From assembly GCF_000972385.1 (NCBI RefSeq), contig NZ_JXTE01000073.1, forward strand, positions 1-41,240: a stretch of 41,240 nt of DNA, written 5' to 3'. The position numbers were made by a program, and so were the translations under genes. This document shows, in pieces, positions 30,188 to 40,677 of this stretch. Each line of letters starts with the position of its first letter. The stretch's first letter is position 1. The stretch is from Streptomyces sp. WM6386. GTDB lineage: Bacteria; Actinomycetota; Actinomycetes; Streptomycetales; Streptomycetaceae. The notes below the pieces were generated by a model, which made no database searches, was not told where the DNA came from, and was given only the letters and a program-made list of their open reading frames with translations.

Positions 30188-30305
30188 GCGGTGGGCGTTG
30201 TCGCACTCATGTGTGCGGAACATTGCAGAACGTGAAATCGAAGATCCACTACGGCGTAGGCGCTTGACATGTTCCGCCTGGTGATGCGGGCGAAGCCCAT
30301 TTGTT

Positions 30306-30334
30306 TTGACCGCAGCGAATGAGGTAGGTACGCT
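30306..30334 (+). promoter_or_regulatory. rpsL (str operon) promoter
   Basis: TTGACC (30306-30311), 17-nt spacer, TACGCT (30329-30334). The predicted start is about 30341, giving a roughly 190-nt leader to rpsL. The remainder of 30188-30528 shows no gene. Confidence 0.72.
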
Positions 30335-30528
30335 CAGACCTTGTGCCTGGGGTGTGCCCTGGCTCTCGTGCGTGCCATCACCCGCATGGCGAGCCTCCAT
30401 CGGCCACCGTGAATCCGCGCCCTTCTCGCCTTCGGGTGGAAGTCTGCGGGATCCGACACACCCGACCGCGTGGGTCGGAGTTGTTCCAGGTTAGCTTCAC
30501 CATTCGGCACACAGAAACCGGAGAAGTA

Positions 30529-30900
30529 GTGCCTACGATCCAGCAGCTGGTCCGGAAGGGCCGGCAGGACAAGGTCGAGAAGAACAAGACGCCCGCACTC
30601 GAGGGTTCGCCCCAGCGTCGCGGCGTCTGCACGCGTGTGTTCACGACCACCCCGAAGAAGCCGAACTCGGCCCTGCGTAAGGTCGCGCGTGTGCGTCTGA
30701 CCAGCGGGATCGAGGTCACTGCTTACATTCCGGGTGAGGGACACAACCTGCAGGAGCACTCCATCGTGCTCGTGCGTGGTGGCCGTGTGAAGGACCTGCC
30801 GGGTGTTCGCTACAAGATCATCCGCGGTTCCCTTGACACCCAGGGTGTGAAGAACCGCAAGCAGGCCCGCAGCCGCTACGGCGCCAAGAAGGAGAAGTAG
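30529..30900 (+). CDS. rpsL: 30S ribosomal protein S12
   Basis: 123 aa from GTG 30529 with CCGGAGAAGTA upstream; an in-frame extension to 30343 is leader. S12 sits in the decoding centre. It begins [14 protein letters not shown] and contains [13 protein letters not shown] (K43) and [11 protein letters not shown] (K88); both lysines targeted by streptomycin-resistance mutations are wild type, so this strain has the sensitive ribosomal allele. The C-terminus SRYGAKKEK is typical. First gene of rpsL-rpsG-fusA-tuf. Confidence 0.98.
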   Translation: MPTIQQLVRKGRQDKVEKNKTPALEGSPQRRGVCTRVFTTTPKKPNSALRKVARVRLTSGIEVTAYIPGEGHNLQEHSIVLVRGGRVKDLPGVRYKIIRGSLDTQGVKNRKQARSRYGAKKEK

Positions 30901-30903
30901 AAA

Positions 30904-31374
30904 ATGCCTCGTAAGGGCCCCGCCCCGAAGCGCCCGGTCATCATCGACCCGGTCTACGGTTCTCCTCTTGTCACGTCCCTCATCAACAAGGTGCTGCTGA
31001 ACGGCAAGCGCTCCACCGCCGAGCGCATCGTCTACGGCGCCATGGAGGGTCTGCGTGAGAAGACGGGCAACGACCCGATCATCACGCTGAAGCGCGCGCT
31101 TGAGAACATCAAGCCGACCCTCGAGGTCAAGTCCCGCCGTGTCGGTGGTGCGACGTACCAGGTTCCGATCGAGGTCAAGCCCGGTCGTGCCAACACGCTC
31201 GCGCTGCGCTGGCTGGTCGGTTACTCCCGCGCCCGTCGCGAGAAGACCATGACCGAGCGTCTGCTCAACGAGCTTCTCGACGCCTCCAACGGCCTCGGTG
31301 CCGCTGTGAAGAAGCGCGAGGACACCCACAAGATGGCCGAGTCCAACAAGGCCTTCGCGCACTACCGCTGGTAG
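30904..31374 (+). CDS. rpsG: 30S ribosomal protein S7
   Basis: 156 aa from ATG, 3 nt after rpsL; its ribosome site (AAGAAGGAGAAG) lies inside the end of rpsL, so the pair is tightly coupled. S7 nucleates assembly of the 30S head and contacts the E-site tRNA. The conserved start [20 protein letters not shown] and the signature [18 protein letters not shown] are present. The C-terminal helix ends NKAFAHYRW. Family length normal. Confidence 0.98.
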   Translation: MPRKGPAPKRPVIIDPVYGSPLVTSLINKVLLNGKRSTAERIVYGAMEGLREKTGNDPIITLKRALENIKPTLEVKSRRVGGATYQVPIEVKPGRANTLALRWLVGYSRARREKTMTERLLNELLDASNGLGAAVKKREDTHKMAESNKAFAHYRW

Positions 31375-31413
31375 TCGCTACCCACATCGAGACCGAGAGA
31401 AGACGAAAGCCTT

Positions 31414-33543
31414 ATGGCTACCACTTCACTTGACCTGGCCAGGGTCCGAAACATCGGGATCATGGCCCACATCGACGCGGGCAAGACGACCACCACCGAG
31501 CGGATCCTCTTCTACACCGGCGTCAGCTACAAGATCGGTGAGGTCCACGACGGCGCTGCCACCATGGACTGGATGGAGCAGGAGCAGGAGCGTGGCATCA
31601 CGATCACCTCTGCTGCCACCACCTGTCACTGGCCGCTCGAGGACAACGACTACACGATCAACATCATCGACACCCCCGGGCACGTCGACTTCACGGTCGA
31701 GGTGGAGCGTTCGCTCCGCGTCCTCGACGGTGCCGTCACGGTGTTCGACGGTGTCGCCGGTGTCGAGCCGCAGTCCGAGACGGTGTGGCGTCAGGCCGAC
31801 CGTTACGGCGTGCCGCGCATCTGCTTCGTGAACAAGCTGGACCGCACCGGCGCCGAGTTCCACCGCTGCGTGGACATGATCAAGGACCGGCTCGGTGCCG
31901 TTCCGATCATCATGCAGCTGCCGATCGGTGCCGAGATGGACTTCAAGGGCGTTGTGGACCTGGTCCGCATGAAGGCGCTCGTGTGGTCCGCCGAGGCGGC
32001 GAAGGGCGAGATGTACGACGTCGTCGACATCCCCGCCACGCACGTCGAGGCTGCCGAGGAGTACCGCGGCAAGCTGGTCGAGACCGTCGCGGAGAACGAC
32101 GACGAGATCATGGAGCTGTTCCTGGAGGGCCAGGAGCCCACCGAGGAGCAGCTGTACGCCGCGATCCGTCGCATCACCATCGCGTCCGGCAAGTCCGACG
32201 GCATCACGGTCACCCCGGTGTTCTGTGGCACCGCGTTCAAGAACAAGGGCGTTCAGCCCCTGCTCGACGCGGTCGTGCGCTACCTGCCGACCCCGCTTGA
32301 CGTCGAGGCCATCGAGGGCCACGACGTGAAGGACCCCGAGGTCGTCGTCAAGCGCAAGCCGTCCGACGACGAGCCGCTGTCCGCCCTCGCGTTCAAGATC
32401 ATGAGCGACCCGCACCTCGGCAAGCTCACCTTCGTCCGGGTCTACTCGGGCCGCCTGGAGTCCGGCACTGCCGTGCTGAACTCCGTCAAGGGCAAGAAGG
32501 AGCGCATCGGCAAGATCTACCGTATGCACGCGAACAAGCGTGAGGAGATCGAGTCGGTGGGCGCCGGCGACATCGTCGCCGTGATGGGCCTGAAGCAGAC
32601 CACCACCGGTGAGACGCTCTCGGACGACAAGAACCCGGTCATCCTGGAGTCCATGGACTTCCCGGCGCCGGTCATCCAGGTCGCCATCGAGCCCAAGTCC
32701 AAGGGTGACCAGGAGAAGCTGGGTGTCGCCATCCAGCGTCTCGCGGAGGAGGACCCCTCCTTCCAGGTTCACTCGGACGAGGAGACCGGCCAGACCATCA
32801 TCGGTGGTATGGGCGAGCTGCACCTCGAGGTGCTGGTCGACCGTATGCGCCGTGAGTTCAAGGTCGAGGCCAACGTCGGCAAGCCGCAGGTCGCGTACCG
32901 TGAGACGATCCGCAAGGTCGTCGAGCGCGTGGACTACACCCACAAGAAGCAGACCGGTGGTACCGGTCAGTTCGCCAAGGTGCAGATCGCGATCGAGCCC
33001 ATCACCGAGACCGACGGTCCGGCGTACGAGTTCGTGAACAAGGTCACCGGTGGCCGTATCCCGCGGGAGTACATCCCGTCGGTGGACGCCGGTGCGCAGG
33101 AGGCCATGCAGTTCGGCATCCTCGCGGGCTACGAGATGACGGGCGTCCGCGTCACGCTTCTCGACGGTGCCTACCACGAGGTCGACTCCTCCGAGCTGGC
33201 GTTCAAGATCGCCGGTTCGCAGGCCTTCAAGGAGGCCGCGCGCAAGGCCAGCCCCGTGCTGCTCGAGCCGATGATGGCCGTCGAGGTCACCACGCCCGAG
33301 GAGTCGATGGGTGATGTCATCGGCGACCTCAACTCCCGCCGTGGCCAGATCCAGGCCATGGAGGAGCGCAGCGGCGCCCGCGTCGTGAAGGGCCTCGTGC
33401 CCCTTTCGGAGATGTTCGGCTACGTCGGAGACCTCCGCAGCAAGACCTCGGGTCGCGCAAGCTACTCGATGCAGTTCGACTCCTACGCCGAGGTTCCCCG
33501 GAACGTCGCCGAGGAGATCATCGCGAAGGCCAAGGGCGAGTAA
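31414..33543 (+). CDS. fusA: Elongation factor G
   Basis: 709 aa from ATG, 39 nt after rpsG. EF-G is the translocase GTPase. Domain I has G1 [18 protein letters not shown], switch [19 protein letters not shown] and NKLD ([12 protein letters not shown]). Domain II follows from about residue 310; domains III-V include [18 protein letters not shown] and domain IV loop [16 protein letters not shown]. Domain V ends with [18 protein letters not shown]. Full length with no unusual insertion. Its mRNA probably continues into tuf, although a hairpin lies in the gap. Confidence 0.98.
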   Translation: MATTSLDLARVRNIGIMAHIDAGKTTTTERILFYTGVSYKIGEVHDGAATMDWMEQEQERGITITSAATTCHWPLEDNDYTINIIDTPGHVDFTVEVERSLRVLDGAVTVFDGVAGVEPQSETVWRQADRYGVPRICFVNKLDRTGAEFHRCVDMIKDRLGAVPIIMQLPIGAEMDFKGVVDLVRMKALVWSAEAAKGEMYDVVDIPATHVEAAEEYRGKLVETVAENDDEIMELFLEGQEPTEEQLYAAIRRITIASGKSDGITVTPVFCGTAFKNKGVQPLLDAVVRYLPTPLDVEAIEGHDVKDPEVVVKRKPSDDEPLSALAFKIMSDPHLGKLTFVRVYSGRLESGTAVLNSVKGKKERIGKIYRMHANKREEIESVGAGDIVAVMGLKQTTTGETLSDDKNPVILESMDFPAPVIQVAIEPKSKGDQEKLGVAIQRLAEEDPSFQVHSDEETGQTIIGGMGELHLEVLVDRMRREFKVEANVGKPQVAYRETIRKVVERVDYTHKKQTGGTGQFAKVQIAIEPITETDGPAYEFVNKVTGGRIPREYIPSVDAGAQEAMQFGILAGYEMTGVRVTLLDGAYHEVDSSELAFKIAGSQAFKEAARKASPVLLEPMMAVEVTTPEESMGDVIGDLNSRRGQIQAMEERSGARVVKGLVPLSEMFGYVGDLRSKTSGRASYSMQFDSYAEVPRNVAEEIIAKAKGE

Positions 33544-33578
33544 CACACCCCGTTCACACGCTTTAGGCTTGACACCGA

Positions 33579-33613
33579 CCGCCGGGATCCACCGGAAACG
33601 GAAATCCCGGCGG
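33579..33613 (+). promoter_or_regulatory. Hairpin in the fusA-tuf spacer
   Basis: CCGCCGGGAT (33579-33588) pairs perfectly with ATCCCGGCGG (33604-33613), loop 15 nt. In other streptomycetes tuf1 is reported to have its own promoter in this gap; here TTGACA (33569-33574) just upstream has no convincing -10 partner. The hairpin could attenuate read-through or define a processing site. Confidence 0.45.
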
Positions 33614-33685
33614 GCGGCATCCCAGCAAAGATCACCCTGGCGCCGATGAGCAAGGCGTACCAGAACCACTCCACAGGAGGACCCA

Positions 33686-34879
<1,194 letters not shown>

Positions 34880-34921
34880 GTCTTGTTGGCTTGAACGCCT
34901 GGTAGCTCATAGAGCTCCCTG

Positions 34922-34957
34922 AAGGGGCCCGTACGACTTCGGTCGTGCGGGCCCTTT
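34922..34957 (+). terminator. Strong terminator of the str operon
   Basis: 16-bp stem, 34922-34937 with 34942-34957 (one G-T), stable TTCG tetraloop, ending in CCCTTTCGCGTTCC. Confidence 0.9.
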
Positions 34958-35095
34958 CGCGTTCCCCTGCGCGGGCTCGGGCTGGTGGTGGTCGCCGGTC
35001 GAGTCGGACCCGAGGCCGGGTGCGTACCGTACAAGTCGCTCATGGCTGTGGATCCGGGCCGGACTGCCCGGAGGGGAGAGGAAAGGACTCGCTCG

Positions 35096-35311
35096 ATGAT
35101 CCTGACGATCAACGTGGCGGTTCTGCTGGCCGTCGTCATCGTCCTGCGTCTGCGTCGGCGCACCCAGTCCCGGAGCCGGGCCGACGAGAGACTGACCGTG
35201 GCTCTTGTGCTGGTGTTCGGGGTGCTCGTCGCCCCGACTGCGTTCGGTCGGGGGATCCTGGACGTCGTCGGGCAGGTCGTGGAGGGGGCGTCGGGGGTGG
35301 GGGAACCGTGA
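35096..35311 (+). CDS. Small membrane protein
   Basis: 71 aa from ATG 35096, after a purine-rich GGAGGGGAGAGGAAAGGA. Two hydrophobic segments (MILTINVAVLLAVVIVL and LTVALVLVFGVLVAPTAFG) are separated by a strongly basic loop RLRRRTQSRSR, so a two-span hairpin with the loop in the cytoplasm is likely. No family recognised. It ends 23 nt before the next small gene. An open frame extending to 34985 lacks a ribosome site. Confidence 0.65.
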   Translation: MILTINVAVLLAVVIVLRLRRRTQSRSRADERLTVALVLVFGVLVAPTAFGRGILDVVGQVVEGASGVGEP

Positions 35312-35334
35312 GCCGGCCTGCCTAGGGTGACCGC

Positions 35335-35628
35335 ATGAGGTACGCGAGGGAGGTCTTCGGGCCGCTCGGCGGAGTCGTGGAGGTCGGGGCCGTGAACGCC
35401 ACCGGCACATGGGTCCTGGCCGAGGCGTCGGTGGGGGAGTTCCTGGCGCGGCGGCGGGACGACTTCGAGCGGCTCATGGGCGGGATCCGGGAGGTGTGCC
35501 GGTTCGATGACCCGGCGATGGGGATCGCCGAGGAGCTGGGCTGGTTCCGGGCGTACGACGAGGCGCTGGAGACGCTGCTCCTCGGGGACATGGGGCGCAC
35601 CACCGTGCGGCGGACCGCCGGGTCCTGA
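35335..35628 (+). CDS. Hypothetical protein, 97 aa
   Basis: From ATG 35335. A -10-like TAGGGT (35323-35328) sits about 7 nt before the ATG and no ribosome site is visible, so it may be leaderless. The product is a soluble, mixed alpha/beta protein, beginning MRYAREVFGPLGGVVEVGAV and with an acidic, Leu-rich second half (AYDEALETLLLGDMG). No motif or family recognised. Codon use matches its neighbours. It ends 57 nt before the kinase gene on the same strand and could be co-transcribed with it. Confidence 0.6.
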   Translation: MRYAREVFGPLGGVVEVGAVNATGTWVLAEASVGEFLARRRDDFERLMGGIREVCRFDDPAMGIAEELGWFRAYDEALETLLLGDMGRTTVRRTAGS

Positions 35629-35685
35629 ACTTCCGTATGGGCAAACCCCCTTGACCCTGCGCGCGGGCCGTGGACCCTTGTACGT

Positions 35686-38600
35686 ATGGACGCCACCGGG
35701 GGGAGTGTCTCCGAGTGGCGCCCCGGGCAGGTGATCCTCGACCTCTACGAAGTGCTCGGCGTCGTGCGCACCGGGGGGATGGGGCTGGTCTACCGGGTGC
35801 GTCACCCGGGGTGGGACGTCGAACTGGCGCTGAAGGTCCCGCGTACGGAGCTCATCGGGTCACCGGAGACGGCGGGCGACTTCGCGGCCGAGGCGGAGAC
35901 CTGGGTCGGCCTCGGGCTGCACCCGCACACCGTGCACTGCGCCTATGTGCGCAGCCTCGGCGGGATCCCGTGCGTGTTCGCGGAGTGGGTCGACGGCGGC
36001 AGCGTCGCGGAGGCGGTACGGGGCGGGGCGCTCTACCGGAACGGGCCGGGGGCCGCGCTGCGCGGCGCGCTCGACATCGCGATCCAGACGGCCTGGGGGC
36101 TCGACCACGCGCACCGCCGCGGCCTGGTCCACCAGGACGTCAAGCCGGCCAATGTGATGCTGACCCGCGACGGCACGGCCAAGGTCACCGACTTCGGACT
36201 GGCCAGTGCCAGGGCCGCGGCGGGCGAGGACGCGACGGCCCTGCCGGGAGCCGGGCCGACCGTCACCGTCGCCGGGCTGACCCCGGCCTACTGCTCGCCC
36301 GAACAGGCACTGGCCGCCCACGGGAGCGCGGTCCGGCTGAGCCGGGCCACCGACGTGTGGTCCTGGGCCGTGAGCGTGTGGGAACTGTTCGCCGGATACC
36401 CGCCCACCCCGTACGGGCATGCCGCCGCCGAGGCGTTCGAGGACTTCGTGGCGCGCGGCGGCCCCACCGGCGCCGAGCCCGGCCTCCCGGTCCTGCCCGC
36501 CGGGCTGGTGGCGGCGCTGCGCGGATGTCTGCGCCGCGATCCCGGTGAACGGCCGGACCGCATGGGCGAGTTGGCGGACGTGCTCGTCGATGTCTACCGG
36601 CGCGAGACGGGCCTGCCGTATCCCCGCGAGCGCCCCGTGGAGGCGGCCCTGCTCGCCGACGGGCTGTCCAACCAGGCACTGTCGATGCTGGACCTGGGCC
36701 GCCCCGAACGCGCCGAGGCGCTGTGGGAGGAGGCCCTGCGAGCCGACCCGCACCATCCGCCGACCGTCTACAACCGGGGCCTGCACCGCTGGCGGGAGGG
36801 CCGGACCACGGACACCGCCGTTCTCGCCGAACTGCGCGAGACCCGGGCCGGCTGGACGACGGACTGGCTGACCGGGCTGCTGCACATCGAACGCGGTGAC
36901 CCCGACGCCGCCTTCGCCGCGTTGCGCGAGGCCGCCCGCGCCGCCCCTGGCGAACCCTCCGTCACGGCCGCGGTCGCGCTCGCCGACCGGCTGCCCGCCG
37001 TCCGGCCGCCCGTGGTGCTGGAGGGGCACACCACCTGGGTCGAGTGCGTCGCGCTCACCCCGGACGGGCGGCTCGTCGCCTCAGCGGGCCGCGACAGCAC
37101 CAGCCCGGCACCCCCGGGCAGCGAAGGCGGCACCGTCCGGGTGTGGGACCCCGCCCGGCAGCGGCCGCTGTGCGTCCTGCCCGGCCACCACCAGGGCACC
37201 ACGGCACTGGCCCTCAGCCCCGACGGCCGTTGGGTCGCGGCCGGGGACCCGGACGGCACCGTGCTCGTCGGGGACATCCGCACGGGGCGCCCGGCACACC
37301 GGCTGACCGGGCACGCGGAGCGCGTCGAGGCCCTCGCGTTCAGCCCCGACGGCGGCCTGCTGGCGACCGCGAGCGCCGACGGGGCCGTACTGCTGTGGGA
37401 GACCCCGCGCGGCCGTCCCCTGCACACCCTGGAACGCGGGACGCATCCCGCCGGGACGTACGACGGGGCGCTCGCGTTCGCCCCCGACGGCCGGCATGTG
37501 CTGCGCTGGGAGACGGCGACCAACCGATTACGGATGTGGGACGCGCGCACCGGCCACCTCGTCCGCTCCCGTCAGCGGCGATCCGAGGCCAACGTGGTCT
37601 TCAGCGCCGACGGCGGCACGCTGCTCATGAGCCCGTACGACGGTCCCACCGAGGTCCGCGAGTCGGTCACCGGACGCCGGATCCGCATCCTCGACTGGGC
37701 CCCCGGCCCCGGTGCCCGTCTCACGGTCGACGCCCACGGCCGACGCGCGCTGGCCACCCACGCCGAGTGGGACGGCGTAAAGCTGTGGGACCTCGTCGAG
37801 GGACGCTGTCTGCGCACCCTGGGCGGGCAGCCGGACGCGGCCCTCGCGGTCGCGCTCGGCGGGGACGGCCGTACCGGAGTCAGCGGGGGCTCGGACCGGG
37901 CCGTACGGGTGTGGGAACTCGCGCCGCCGGGGCCCCGGATGGCCTGGGGGCATGTCCGGCCGCGGCCCGCGGTCGAACTGATCAGGGAGGCGGACGTCGT
38001 CGTACGGGCCCGGGAACAGGCGGTCCGCCTGGTGGCACGGGGCCGCCCCGCGGCCGCCGCCGACGAACTGCGCGCGGCCCTGCGCGTCCCCGGCTTCGAG
38101 AACCACCCCGGGCTGCTCGACGAATGGGCCGCCGTCGGCGCGCACGGCCGGCGCGACGGACTGCTCAAGGCCAGGCGCGGCCGGGAGATCGACGAGGCGG
38201 ACGACGCCGCCGCGCTGAGCCCCGACGGCCGGCTCGTTCTGGTCGGTGGTCACGATCCGCGGCTCTGGGAGGCGCGCGGCGAGCAGCCGCCGCGCAGGCT
38301 CCAGGGCCATCTGGCACAGGTCAACGACGTCGCGTTCACCCCCGACGGCGGGCGGGCCGTCACCGCGAGCGAGGACGGCACGCTCCGGGTCTGGGACCTC
38401 GCGGACGGCGGTTGCCGGCACGTCCTGCGGGGACATCCGGCCGGGGTACGGACCGTGACGGTGAGCCCGGACGGGCGGTTCGCGGTGTCCACGGACGAGC
38501 AGTGGGAGCTACGCGTCTGGGACCTCGCCGGGGGCGGTTGCCGGCACACCCTCGGCCAGGGGCGCAAACCCCGGCGGATCGGGGTGTACGACCGCGTGCC

Positions 38601-39213
38601 CGTCGCCGCGGTGGGCGGCCGGACGGCCCTGTCCGCCGACGCCGACGGGTGGTTCCGGGCCTGGGACCTGGACTCGGGGCGCCCCTTGCCGCACCGGCTC
38701 ATGGAACACGCCGGGGACGGCGGCCACCTCGCCCTCAGCGCCGACGGCCGGGTGGCCCTGGTCTGTGCCTACAGCATGCTCTGCGGCTGGGACCTGGCCA
38801 AGGGCCGGGCGAACCACCCGCTGCGCAGCGCGGCCACCGGGCGGATCACCCTCGACCGCGCGACCTCGCTGGGGCTCACCCCGGACGGCGGGACGGCGTA
38901 CGCGGCCGACGAGAAGGGCGCGCTGCGGGTGTGGGACATGCGGCGGGGGCACTGCCGCCACGAGTGGACCGGCCTCGGCGTCAGCTGGGCCCTGGCCACG
39001 GACGACGGCCGTTTCCTGATCTCGTCCGGCGTGGACGGGACGCTGCGGGTGTGGGACCTGGCCGACGGCCGCTGTCTGCGCGAGCTCGACGGACGCGTCC
39101 GGTATCTCCGGCCGCGGGCGCTGAGTACGGACGCACGCACCTTGCTGTGCTCCGGGGACGGCGGTCTGCGGGTGTGGGAGTTCGACTGGGACTACGACCT
39201 CGGGCGCCGCTGA
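35686..39213 (+). CDS. Ser/Thr protein kinase with TPR-like and WD40 propeller regions
   Basis: 1175 aa from ATG. The kinase domain (about residues 17-305) has the Gly loop VRTGGMGLVYRV, ATP Lys in LALKVP (K50), catalytic loop LVHQDVKPANVM (H149, D151; Gln replaces the usual Arg, a non-RD kinase) and DFG at 169-171. A TPR-like helical part (about 325-430: LSNQALSMLDLGRPERAEAL, DPHHPPTVYNRG) follows. From about 445 to the end are some 12-14 WD40-like blades marked by LSPDGR and (V/L)(R/W)VWD, enough for two propellers, split by a helical segment near 765-835. No membrane span, unlike PknB-type kinases, so it is cytoplasmic. Codon 615 is TTA (37528-37530), suggesting bldA dependence. Coupled by position to the zinc-ribbon TPR gene. 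Confidence 0.9.
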   Translation: MDATGGSVSEWRPGQVILDLYEVLGVVRTGGMGLVYRVRHPGWDVELALKVPRTELIGSPETAGDFAAEAETWVGLGLHPHTVHCAYVRSLGGIPCVFAEWVDGGSVAEAVRGGALYRNGPGAALRGALDIAIQTAWGLDHAHRRGLVHQDVKPANVMLTRDGTAKVTDFGLASARAAAGEDATALPGAGPTVTVAGLTPAYCSPEQALAAHGSAVRLSRATDVWSWAVSVWELFAGYPPTPYGHAAAEAFEDFVARGGPTGAEPGLPVLPAGLVAALRGCLRRDPGERPDRMGELADVLVDVYRRETGLPYPRERPVEAALLADGLSNQALSMLDLGRPERAEALWEEALRADPHHPPTVYNRGLHRWREGRTTDTAVLAELRETRAGWTTDWLTGLLHIERGDPDAAFAALREAARAAPGEPSVTAAVALADRLPAVRPPVVLEGHTTWVECVALTPDGRLVASAGRDSTSPAPPGSEGGTVRVWDPARQRPLCVLPGHHQGTTALALSPDGRWVAAGDPDGTVLVGDIRTGRPAHRLTGHAERVEALAFSPDGGLLATASADGAVLLWETPRGRPLHTLERGTHPAGTYDGALAFAPDGRHVLRWETATNRLRMWDARTGHLVRSRQRRSEANVVFSADGGTLLMSPYDGPTEVRESVTGRRIRILDWAPGPGARLTVDAHGRRALATHAEWDGVKLWDLVEGRCLRTLGGQPDAALAVALGGDGRTGVSGGSDRAVRVWELAPPGPRMAWGHVRPRPAVELIREADVVVRAREQAVRLVARGRPAAAADELRAALRVPGFENHPGLLDEWAAVGAHGRRDGLLKARRGREIDEADDAAALSPDGRLVLVGGHDPRLWEARGEQPPRRLQGHLAQVNDVAFTPDGGRAVTASEDGTLRVWDLADGGCRHVLRGHPAGVRTVTVSPDGRFAVSTDEQWELRVWDLAGGGCRHTLGQGRKPRRIGVYDRVPVAAVGGRTALSADADGWFRAWDLDSGRPLPHRLMEHAGDGGHLALSADGRVALVCAYSMLCGWDLAKGRANHPLRSAATGRITLDRATSLGLTPDGGTAYAADEKGALRVWDMRRGHCRHEWTGLGVSWALATDDGRFLISSGVDGTLRVWDLADGRCLRELDGRVRYLRPRALSTDARTLLCSGDGGLRVWEFDWDYDLGRR

Positions 39214-39242
39214 CGCGAGCCGGGGTGGGGGGAGAGGGAACC

Positions 39243-39287
39243 ATGAACGTGTCGATGCGCCGGGGCACAGGGGAGCGGCAGCCATGA
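39243..39287 (+). CDS. Tiny upstream ORF (14 aa) coupled to the TPR gene
   Basis: ATG 39243 follows GGAGAGGGAACC, the best ribosome site in this gap. It codes MNVSMRRGTGERQP and its TGA overlaps the next ATG (ATGA at 39284-39287). It may be a leader that loads ribosomes onto the TPR gene, whose own site GGGGAGCGGCAGCC lies inside it. No evidence that the peptide itself has a role. Confidence 0.4.
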   Translation: MNVSMRRGTGERQP

Positions 39288-40189
39288 GCGTGCTGATGTG
39301 TCAGGGGTGGGCCTGCGGGCGGCTGATCTCGGCCACGGACGCGCCCGCGGCGCTGAGCATGGCCGCGGCCGAGCCGGAGTTCTGGGCCGTGAGCTGGTCC
39401 GTCTGCCGGGACTGCCGGATGCCGTTCTGCGAGCGCTGCGTCGCGCTACGGCAAGGCAGGTGCGCCGACTGTACGGGTGCACTGATCGACGGCAGGCAGG
39501 ACGGCTCCCTGCGGGGCGTGCCCCGGCCCGCGGCCGTCGAACACTGCGCGCGCGGAAAGGAGTTGGGCGAGGAGGGACGGTTCGAGGAGGCGCTCGCGGA
39601 ACTCGACCGGGCCCTCGGGCTGCGCCCGCTGTATCCCGCGGCCCAGTTCTTCAAGGCGCTCGTGTTCATCCACCTCGAACGCCCCGCGGAGACCCTCGAC
39701 GCCCTCACCGAGACGGTCCGCCAGGACCCGCGCCACGCGGAGGCCTGGTTCAACCTGGGCAACTCCCTGAGCAGCAACGGCGTACCGGACGAGGCTGTGG
39801 ACGCCTACACCACCGCGATCGAGATCTCCCCGCGCTACTACGACGCCCTGGTCAACCGGGGAATCCTGCACATGCGCCGCGACCGTCTCCCGGCCGCCCT
39901 CGACGACCTGGGCACGGCGATCCGGCTGGTCGAGGCGGACCAGGCCGTCAGTCCGAACGAGATCGCCCGCCACTACGCCTATGCCGCCCGCGGCGTCGCC
40001 CTCATGGAGAGCGGCCGCGACGAGGAGGCCCTCTCCGACCTCGACAACGCCATCAGCACCGGCCCGGACAACCCCGACGTCTACCTGAACAAGGCGGAGG
40101 CCCTGGAGCACCTGGGCCGCCCCGAGGAGGCGGGCGCCGCGTACCGGCTCTACGAGGACCTGCTCGGACAGGAGGAGGAGTGGAACTGA
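39284..40189 (+). CDS. Zinc-ribbon TPR protein
   Basis: 301 aa from ATG 39284. The N-terminus carries eight Cys arranged in pairs: C6/C11, C41/C44, C49/C52 and C60/C63 (for example CRDCRMPFCERC), enough for two zinc sites. From about residue 82 to 297 there are five or six TPR units, e.g. AEAWFNLGNSLSSNGVPDEA, YYDALVNRGILHMRRDRLPA and PDVYLNKAEALEHLGRPEEA. It is likely a cytoplasmic protein-protein adaptor working with the WD40 kinase just upstream. Its 3' end, from 40103 through the stop to 40216, is repeated in inverted orientation at the window's right edge. Confidence 0.85.
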   Translation: MSVLMCQGWACGRLISATDAPAALSMAAAEPEFWAVSWSVCRDCRMPFCERCVALRQGRCADCTGALIDGRQDGSLRGVPRPAAVEHCARGKELGEEGRFEEALAELDRALGLRPLYPAAQFFKALVFIHLERPAETLDALTETVRQDPRHAEAWFNLGNSLSSNGVPDEAVDAYTTAIEISPRYYDALVNRGILHMRRDRLPAALDDLGTAIRLVEADQAVSPNEIARHYAYAARGVALMESGRDEEALSDLDNAISTGPDNPDVYLNKAEALEHLGRPEEAGAAYRLYEDLLGQEEEWN

Positions 40190-40216
40190 GACGGGCCCGG
40201 GCGGGGTTCGCCTCCC
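40103..40216 (+). repeat. Inverted repeat, left copy
   Basis: 114 nt covering the last 28 codons, stop and 27 nt downstream of the TPR gene. It matches the complement of 41127-41240 at 112 of 114 positions by eye; the two differences give Tyr/Ser and Trp/Gly changes. Confidence 0.92.
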
Positions 40217-40228
40217 ACGGCACCGGTA

Positions 40229-40584
40229 GGAGTACGAGACCAGGTCCGCTGACCGTCCGCCTCAAGCGGGCGGCGAAGGTCACCGTGAACGCCTCGCCGG
40301 AGCCGGTCACCAAGGGCAAGGCGATCACCGTCACCGGCAAGATCAGCCGCGCGAACTGGGCGACCAAGAAGTACAGCGGCTATGGCGGCCGTTCGGTCAC
40401 CCTCCAGTTCCGCGCGACGGGCACCGACTCCTTCGTGACGGTCAAGAAGGTCACGTCGAGCGGCACCGGCGCCCTGAAGGCCACGGTCACCGCCACCACC
40501 GACGGGACCTGGCGCTGGTCGTACGGCGGCAACGACACGACCGGCGCGGCGAAGAGCGGCGGAGACCACGTCGACGTCCGCTGA
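40229..40584 (+). pseudogene. C-terminal remnant of a secreted repeat-domain protein
   Basis: An open frame of about 110 codons reads LTVRLKRAAKVTVNASPEPV, ITVTGKISRANW, GGRSVTLQFRATGTDSFVTV and TATTDGTWRWSYGGND, ending GGDHVDVR. This resembles the C-terminal beta-sandwich domain of secreted Streptomyces proteins in which similar units follow a signal peptide. There is no signal peptide, start codon with ribosome site, or N-terminal half: the frame begins right where the inverted repeat ends. I infer that the duplication removed the 5' part. The only plausible start, GTG 40284, lacks a ribosome site. Confidence 0.65.
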
Positions 40585-40677
40585 CGGAGGCTTCGGGCGG
40601 GGTGGTGCGTACGACGACCATCCCGCCTGAGTACGAACGCTCATGCCGGCGCACGCATCGGGCGCTGAGATGGACGT

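Noticed and set aside
30264..30269. Consensus TTGACA upstream of rpsL
   Set aside because: No -10 element at 16-19 nt; the TTGACC-17-TACGCT pair at 30306-30334 is better placed.
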